In this document: positions 15,417 to 19,110 of the stretch, piece by piece
Layout of the letters: every line of letters starts with the position of its first letter
Position numbering within the stretch: the first letter of the stretch is position 1
DNA from: Clostridia bacterium
GTDB taxonomy: Bacteria > Bacillota > Clostridia > UMGS1883
Direction: 5' to 3'
DNA: 19,110 nucleotides
Assembly (NCBI GenBank): GCA_021202495.1
Contig: JAJQCX010000086.1
Span: 9,553-28,662, forward strand
Notes under the pieces: generated by a model
Told to the model about the DNA's origin: nothing
The model's database searches: none
What the model saw: the letters and a program-made list of their open reading frames with translations, nothing else
Made by a program: the position numbers and the translations under genes

Positions 15417-16075
15417 CGATATTTACCTACAGCGGAAAAATAATCGACCCCGCAAACGTGCGTGCCGAAGACATTGACGAAAGGGACATCACCCACGCGC
15501 TGAGCCAAGTCTGCCGCGCAACGGGGCATTTCAAGCATTTCTATTCCGTTGCGCAGCACAGCATAAATTGTATGCGCGAGGCAAAGGCGCGCGGCTATTC
15601 CGAAAGAGTGTGCTTTGCGGCGCTGCTGCACGACGCGGGAGAAGCGTATTTATCGGACGTTTCGCGCCCGATAAAGGAGAAGCTTCCCGAATATGTCACA
15701 ATTGAAAACGCGTTTTTGAAAGCTGTGTTTGAAAAATTCAACCTCTACCCTCTTTCCGAAGAAGAGTGGAAAAAGGTCGCGGAGGTTGACGACGCGTGTC
15801 TGTGGTACGAATTTAAAATGCTCCACACCATACCGATAGAATACGACGTACCGCCCCGCCTTTACTCAAAACCCGATTTAAAAAAGCGAAGTATGCGGAG
15901 CGTTAAAAAGCAGTTTATAGATCAAATTAAAAAATATACCAAGCTGTGCGGAGGGAAAGACAATGCCGAAAGGATCAAATCAGAAGCTCAAAATAATGTA
16001 TTTGGCGCAAATACTGATGAAAAATACCGACGAAGAGCATCCGATGGCAATGAAGGAAATAATCGAGCGGCTTAA
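15413..16075 (+). CDS. HD-domain phosphohydrolase (YfbR-like)
   Basis: A 220-residue cytoplasmic protein with the metal-binding HD superfamily pattern: CRATGHFKHFYSVAQHS (34-50) supplies the first His (49), LLHDAGEAYL (71-80) the His-Asp pair (73-74), and EVDDA (124-128) the last Asp. The motif order and the N-terminal FTYSGKIIDP resemble the small HD proteins related to 5'-deoxyribonucleotidase YfbR, so a nucleotide phosphohydrolase activity is likely but unproven. ATG 15413 has GGGGAGG 8 nt upstream. Residues after about 183 are read from DNA that also encodes the next protein in another frame. They form a charged, low-complexity tail beyond the family's usual length of about 175-190. Confidence 0.88.
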   Translation: MTIFTYSGKIIDPANVRAEDIDERDITHALSQVCRATGHFKHFYSVAQHSINCMREAKARGYSERVCFAALLHDAGEAYLSDVSRPIKEKLPEYVTIENAFLKAVFEKFNLYPLSEEEWKKVAEVDDACLWYEFKMLHTIPIEYDVPPRLYSKPDLKKRSMRSVKKQFIDQIKKYTKLCGGKDNAERIKSEAQNNVFGANTDEKYRRRASDGNEGNNRAA

Positions 16076-16937
16076 TTCCTTAGGCGTCAGCGCCGAGCGC
16101 AAAAGCCTCTATTCCGACATCGAAGCCCTCAACACCTTCGGGTTTGACATCGAAAGCAACACAAAGGGCTACTATGTCGCCTCGCGCGATTTTGAGCTGC
16201 CGGAGCTCAAAATGCTCGCCGACTGCGTTTCCGCGTCAAAATTCATCACCGAAAGAAAGAGCGCCAAGCTGATAAGAAAAATTGAATCATTGGCGGGCAA
16301 ATACGAAGCGGGCATGTTGGCAAGGCAGGTTTTCATCTCCGACCGCATAAAGCAGGGCAATGAGAGCATCTACTACAACGTCGACACGATTTCCGAGGCG
16401 ATAAACGCCGGCAAAAAGATTGCGTTTAAATATTTCACCTACGGCGTCGACAAAAAGAAACGCTATAAAAACGGCGGCGCGGAATATGTCGTCTCGCCCT
16501 ACAGCCTCACCGTCTCCGACGAAAATTACTACTTGATTTCCCACTACCCCAAGCACGAAAACCTCACGCATTTTCGCGTCGACAAAATGACAGGCATAAG
16601 GGTTTTGGACGAAAATATAGAAAGCGCCCAAAGCGTAATGGGCAAAAGCTTTTCCGTCGGCGAATATTCCAAGCGCGTTTTTTCGATGTACGCCGGAGAA
16701 TGCGAAAAGGTGACGCTTCTTTGCAAAAACAGCCTGATTAACGCCGTTATAGACCGTTTCGGAGAGGACGTCTATATCGAAAAGCACGACGAAGAGCATT
16801 TTTCCGTCTGGACAAGCGTTGAAATAAGCCCCACGTTTTTCGCATGGGTTTTCACCTTCGGCGGAAAAATGAAAATAAAGTCCCCCGAAAAAGTGAAGAC
16901 GCAGTTTCGCGAAATCGCAGAAAAGTTTTTGAACTGA
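15963..16937 (+). CDS. WYL-domain transcriptional regulator (DeoR-type HTH)
   Basis: A 324-residue DNA-binding regulator. Residues 6-72 are a winged helix-turn-helix: KIMYLAQILMKNT, then MAMKEIIERLNSLGVSAERKS and LYSDIEALNTFGFDI. Residues about 138-215 are the WYL ligand-sensing domain (IAFKYFTYGV, then YVVSPYSLTVSDENYYLISHY and THFRVDKMTGIRVLD). The name-giving tripeptide reads YYL here (189-191). The C-terminal WCX-like extension runs to the end. WYL proteins often sense nucleic-acid or nucleotide ligands. GGAGGG (15950-15955) lies 7 nt before ATG. The gene starts inside the HD-domain gene (113-bp overlap), so the two are translationally coupled. The target is unknown; autoregulation through the direct repeat at 15194-15213 is a guess. 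Confidence 0.93.
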   Translation: MPKGSNQKLKIMYLAQILMKNTDEEHPMAMKEIIERLNSLGVSAERKSLYSDIEALNTFGFDIESNTKGYYVASRDFELPELKMLADCVSASKFITERKSAKLIRKIESLAGKYEAGMLARQVFISDRIKQGNESIYYNVDTISEAINAGKKIAFKYFTYGVDKKKRYKNGGAEYVVSPYSLTVSDENYYLISHYPKHENLTHFRVDKMTGIRVLDENIESAQSVMGKSFSVGEYSKRVFSMYAGECEKVTLLCKNSLINAVIDRFGEDVYIEKHDEEHFSVWTSVEISPTFFAWVFTFGGKMKIKSPEKVKTQFREIAEKFLN

Positions 16938-16953
16938 ACAAATAAATAAGAAT

Positions 16954-17009
16954 AAAAAATCCTCCCGTGAAATATATATGTACAAACATTGATATCGGGA
17001 GGATTTTTT
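16954..17009 (+). terminator. Long hairpin: WYL terminator containing the spoIVA RBS
   Basis: AAAAAATCCTCCCG (16954-16967) and its exact reverse complement (16996-17009) form a 14-bp stem over a 28-nt loop. The loop has further pairing (ATGT/ACAT, ATAT/ATAT). The right arm ends in six T residues, as in a terminator for the WYL unit. That arm also contains GGGAGG (16997-17002), the ribosome binding site of spoIVA 8 nt before its ATG. Read-through transcripts would have this site buried. Confidence 0.8.
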
Positions 17010-17010
17010 G

Positions 17011-18483
17011 ATGGAAAATATATATGGCAATATCGCGCAGCGCGGAGGCGGAGACATTTACATAGGCGTGGTGGGCCCCGTCAGAACGGGCAAATCCACG
17101 TTTATAAAAAAAATTATGGAGAAAAGCGTCCTCCCGAATATCGGCGACGAATATAAGCGCGACAGAGCAATCGACGAATTGCCGCAAAGCGCGGGCGGGC
17201 GCACAATTATGACGACCGAGCCCAAATTTGTGCCTAACGAAGCCGTCGAAATCGCGCTTGACGATAACGCCGCCTTTAAAGTTCGGCTTATCGACTGCGT
17301 GGGCTACATAGTAAATTCCGCCCTGGGGCACACCGAGGACGGCTCGCCGCGCATGGTTTCAACGCCGTGGTTTACTGAGGACATTCCGTTTGACAAGGCC
17401 GCCGAAATAGGCACGCAAAAGGTCATAAAAGAGCATTCCACAATCGGCATCGTCGTCACGACCGACGGCAGCATTTGCGACATCGAACGCTATGAATACG
17501 TCGAAGCGGAGGAAAGAGTGATAAAGGAGCTTCGCGAAATAGGCAAGCCCTTCACAATCCTTTTAAATTCGCGCGAGCCCGAAAGCCGCGAAGCAAAGGA
17601 GCTGCAGGGCGAGCTTGAAAAGAAATATTCCGCGCCCGTGGTTCTCCTCTCCTGCGCCGGCATTGAAGAGGAAGACATACAAAACGTAATTCGCGAGGTG
17701 CTTTTTGAATTTCCGATAAGCGAAATTGACATTGAGCTCCCCCGCTGGCTCGACGCGCTCGACGCAGGTCACTACTTAAAGGAAAGCGTTTTTTCCGCCG
17801 TGCGAAACGCCGTCAAGGATTGCGAAAAGGTGCGCGACGGAAAGACAATCGCCTCTCAGCTTTGCGAAAACGAGTATATAAAAAGCGCCGTGTGTGAAAA
17901 AATTTCGCTCGGCGACGGAAAAATAGGCATCCGCGCCGAAACGGACGAGGGACTTTTTTATAAAATATTGGGCGAGCTCACAGGCTTTGAAATCACGGGC
18001 GAGGATAAGCTTATCGCACTTCTGCGCGATTTGGCTGACGTAAAGCGCGAATACGAGCGCGTCGAATACGCACTCGAAGCCGCGCGGAACACCGGCTACG
18101 GCATCGTCGCGCCCGTGATTGAGGAAATGTCGCTTGAGGAGCCCAAGATTGTGCGTCAAGGCGGGAGATTTGGCGTCAAACTCAAGGCGTCGGCTCCGTC
18201 GCTTCATATCATCAAGGCAAACATTCAAACGGAAGTCAGCCCCATCGTCGGCAGTGAAAAGCAGAGCGAGGACTTAGTCAAGTATCTTCTCTCCGGATTT
18301 GAATCCGAGCCCACAAAAATTTGGGAATCGAACATTTTCGGCAAATCCCTCCACGAACTCGTCAACGAAGGCCTCCAAGCAAAGCTCGGCAAAATGCCCG
18401 AGGAAGCCCGCTTTAAGCTTCAGGAAACGCTGCAAAAAATAATAAACGAAGGCAGCGGCCGACTGATATGTATCATTTTATAA
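17011..18483 (+). CDS. spoIVA: SpoIVA: spore coat morphogenetic ATPase
   Basis: Stage IV sporulation protein A. In the mother cell it binds the forespore membrane and polymerises with ATP hydrolysis into the basement layer of the spore coat. From ATG 17011 it has 490 residues, about the family's usual length. The N-terminus NIYGNIAQRGGGDIYIGVVG is highly characteristic. Walker A is GPVRTGKST (22-30), the sensor-threonine region is GGRTIMTTEPKFVPNEA (62-78) and the Walker B-like stretch is RLIDCVGY (92-99). The conserved C-terminal tail LICIIL is present. A TTG lies directly before the ATG, but the spacing favours ATG. Its ribosome binding site lies within a hairpin. A mother-cell (sigma-E) promoter is expected, and only a weak candidate (GAATAAA at 16950, AATATATA at 16971) can be seen. 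Confidence 0.98.
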   Translation: MENIYGNIAQRGGGDIYIGVVGPVRTGKSTFIKKIMEKSVLPNIGDEYKRDRAIDELPQSAGGRTIMTTEPKFVPNEAVEIALDDNAAFKVRLIDCVGYIVNSALGHTEDGSPRMVSTPWFTEDIPFDKAAEIGTQKVIKEHSTIGIVVTTDGSICDIERYEYVEAEERVIKELREIGKPFTILLNSREPESREAKELQGELEKKYSAPVVLLSCAGIEEEDIQNVIREVLFEFPISEIDIELPRWLDALDAGHYLKESVFSAVRNAVKDCEKVRDGKTIASQLCENEYIKSAVCEKISLGDGKIGIRAETDEGLFYKILGELTGFEITGEDKLIALLRDLADVKREYERVEYALEAARNTGYGIVAPVIEEMSLEEPKIVRQGGRFGVKLKASAPSLHIIKANIQTEVSPIVGSEKQSEDLVKYLLSGFESEPTKIWESNIFGKSLHELVNEGLQAKLGKMPEEARFKLQETLQKIINEGSGRLICIIL

Positions 18484-18525
18484 AAGCAGCCCCGCCGGAG
18501 ATTTTCTCTCCGACGAGGCTCTTTT
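18482..18525. terminator. Bidirectional terminator between spoIVA and the kinase-like gene
   Basis: A hairpin spans AAAAG (18482-18486) to CTTTT (18521-18525), with inner stem GGAGA/TCTCC (18497-18501, 18507-18511) and a TTTTC loop. Two positions are C-A mismatches on the plus strand but G-U pairs on the minus strand. The stem is therefore more complete for the minus-strand gene. T-runs flank both sides. Confidence 0.8.
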
Positions 18526-18535
18526 ACTGTATGTA

Positions 18536-19110
18536 TTACACCATCATGGATTTTATCATCTTCACACAGCCGTCAATTCCGAACGCGCTGCTGTTGATGC
18601 ACAAATCGTAGCTTTCAATCACGCCCCATTTTTTCGTGGAGTAGAAGTTGTAATACGACGCACGCTCCTTGTCGATGCGCTTAACTCTCTTTTCAGCCTT
18701 GCCGGGCGCAATGCCGTCGCGCTCGATAATGCGCTTAACTCTGTCCTCAAGCGGTGCGTGAACAAATACCTTCATCACATTGGGGTAATCTTTCAATACA
18801 TAATCCGCGCATCTTCCGACAATTACACAGCTCTCTCTGTCGGCAATGTTTCTAATCGTCTGCATTTGCGCCAAAAATACCCTGTGATTGAGCGGCATTT
18901 CTCCCGATTCGTAGCTGGTCGGCGTGAACGCCAAGAAAGCCGAAATGGGCTTTTCGTCGTTTTTGTCGAAAATCTCTTTGCAAAGCCCGCTGTCCTTAGC
19001 CGCCTCCACCAAAAGCTCGGAATTGTAGCACTTAATCCCCAATTCCTCCGCCAGCTTCATTCCGATCATTCTTCCCCCGGAACCGTACTGCCTTCCGATT
19101 GTAACAATAG
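18536..19110 (-). CDS. Cytidylate-kinase-like P-loop protein (5' end outside window)
   Basis: A partial gene; the frame stays open to the right window edge. An internal ATG at 19069 is not the true start, because conserved residues precede it. The visible N-terminal part reads IVTIGRQYGSGGRMIGMKLAEELGI, with the P-loop variant GRQYGSGGR typical of the AAA/cytidylate kinase-like family. Further on are CVIVGRCADYVL, VFVHAPLEDRVKRIIERDGI, then KAEKRVKRIDKERASYYNFY and a conserved DLCINSS. These proteins resemble nucleoside monophosphate kinases; members of this subfamily are common in Clostridia and their substrate is often unknown. It converges on spoIVA and shares its terminator. Confidence 0.9.
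   Translation of the reverse strand, partial: IVTIGRQYGSGGRMIGMKLAEELGIKCYNSELLVEAAKDSGLCKEIFDKNDEKPISAFLAFTPTSYESGEMPLNHRVFLAQMQTIRNIADRESCVIVGRCADYVLKDYPNVMKVFVHAPLEDRVKRIIERDGIAPGKAEKRVKRIDKERASYYNFYSTKKWGVIESYDLCINSSAFGIDGCVKMIKSMMV

Noticed and set aside
16287..17057. Minus-strand 256-codon open frame
   Set aside because: It is antisense to the WYL gene and to the start of spoIVA, both clearly coding. Its sequence resembles no known family.

Overview
The window looks like a chromosomal segment of a spore-forming Clostridia-type Firmicute. The evidence is a complete spoIVA gene (an endospore coat ATPase), SLH-anchored surface protein architecture, strong GGAGG-type ribosome binding sites, several TTG starts, a Crh/HPr-like protein and a DUF896 (YnzC-like) protein. 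The base composition looks moderate (roughly half GC by eye). Species cannot be named from the sequence. No rRNA, tRNA, CRISPR array, transposase, integrase or reverse transcriptase was seen.

Layout. (1) 21-5363, minus strand: one very large secreted surface phosphatase with a calcineurin-type metallophosphoesterase module, a beta-propeller-like choice-of-anchor-I region, a complete 5'-nucleotidase and three SLH repeats, ended by a strong hairpin. (2) 5364-5642: a divergent intergenic region with three 15-bp repeats at exact 23-bp spacing, a good sigma-A promoter and a 30-bp imperfect palindrome over its start point. (3) 5643-6917: a DUF4143-type AAA ATPase. (4) 6955-8961: a promoter, a DUF896 protein, an HPr-like protein without the active-site histidine, then hisA and hisIE (histidine biosynthesis), closed by a strong terminator. 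(5) 8983-15147: a perfect consensus promoter followed by a cell-surface cluster: LicD-family transferase, a cluster of hairpins, a polysaccharide flippase interrupted by one in-frame TAA, gpsA (glycerol-3-phosphate supply) and a membrane-anchored TPR protein whose C-terminus resembles phage-tail and C-type-lectin-fold display domains. (6) 15185-16937: a small two-helix membrane protein, an HD-domain phosphohydrolase and a WYL-type regulator, tightly coupled by a 4-bp and then a 113-bp overlap. (7) 16954-18525: a long hairpin that contains the ribosome binding site of spoIVA, then spoIVA and a shared convergent terminator. (8) 18536-19110, minus strand: a cytidylate-kinase-like P-loop protein cut by the window edge.

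How the genes fit together. LicD, flippase and gpsA suggest decoration and export of a phosphodiester-containing surface polymer, with the TPR/lectin-like protein as a surface-displayed partner; this is inferred from context. The histidine genes, the WYL module and spoIVA are separate housekeeping or regulatory units. The most unusual items are the lectin-like display protein, the hairpin field at 9921-10137, the phased repeats at 5488-5548, the nonsense codon in the flippase and the hairpin masking the spoIVA ribosome binding site.
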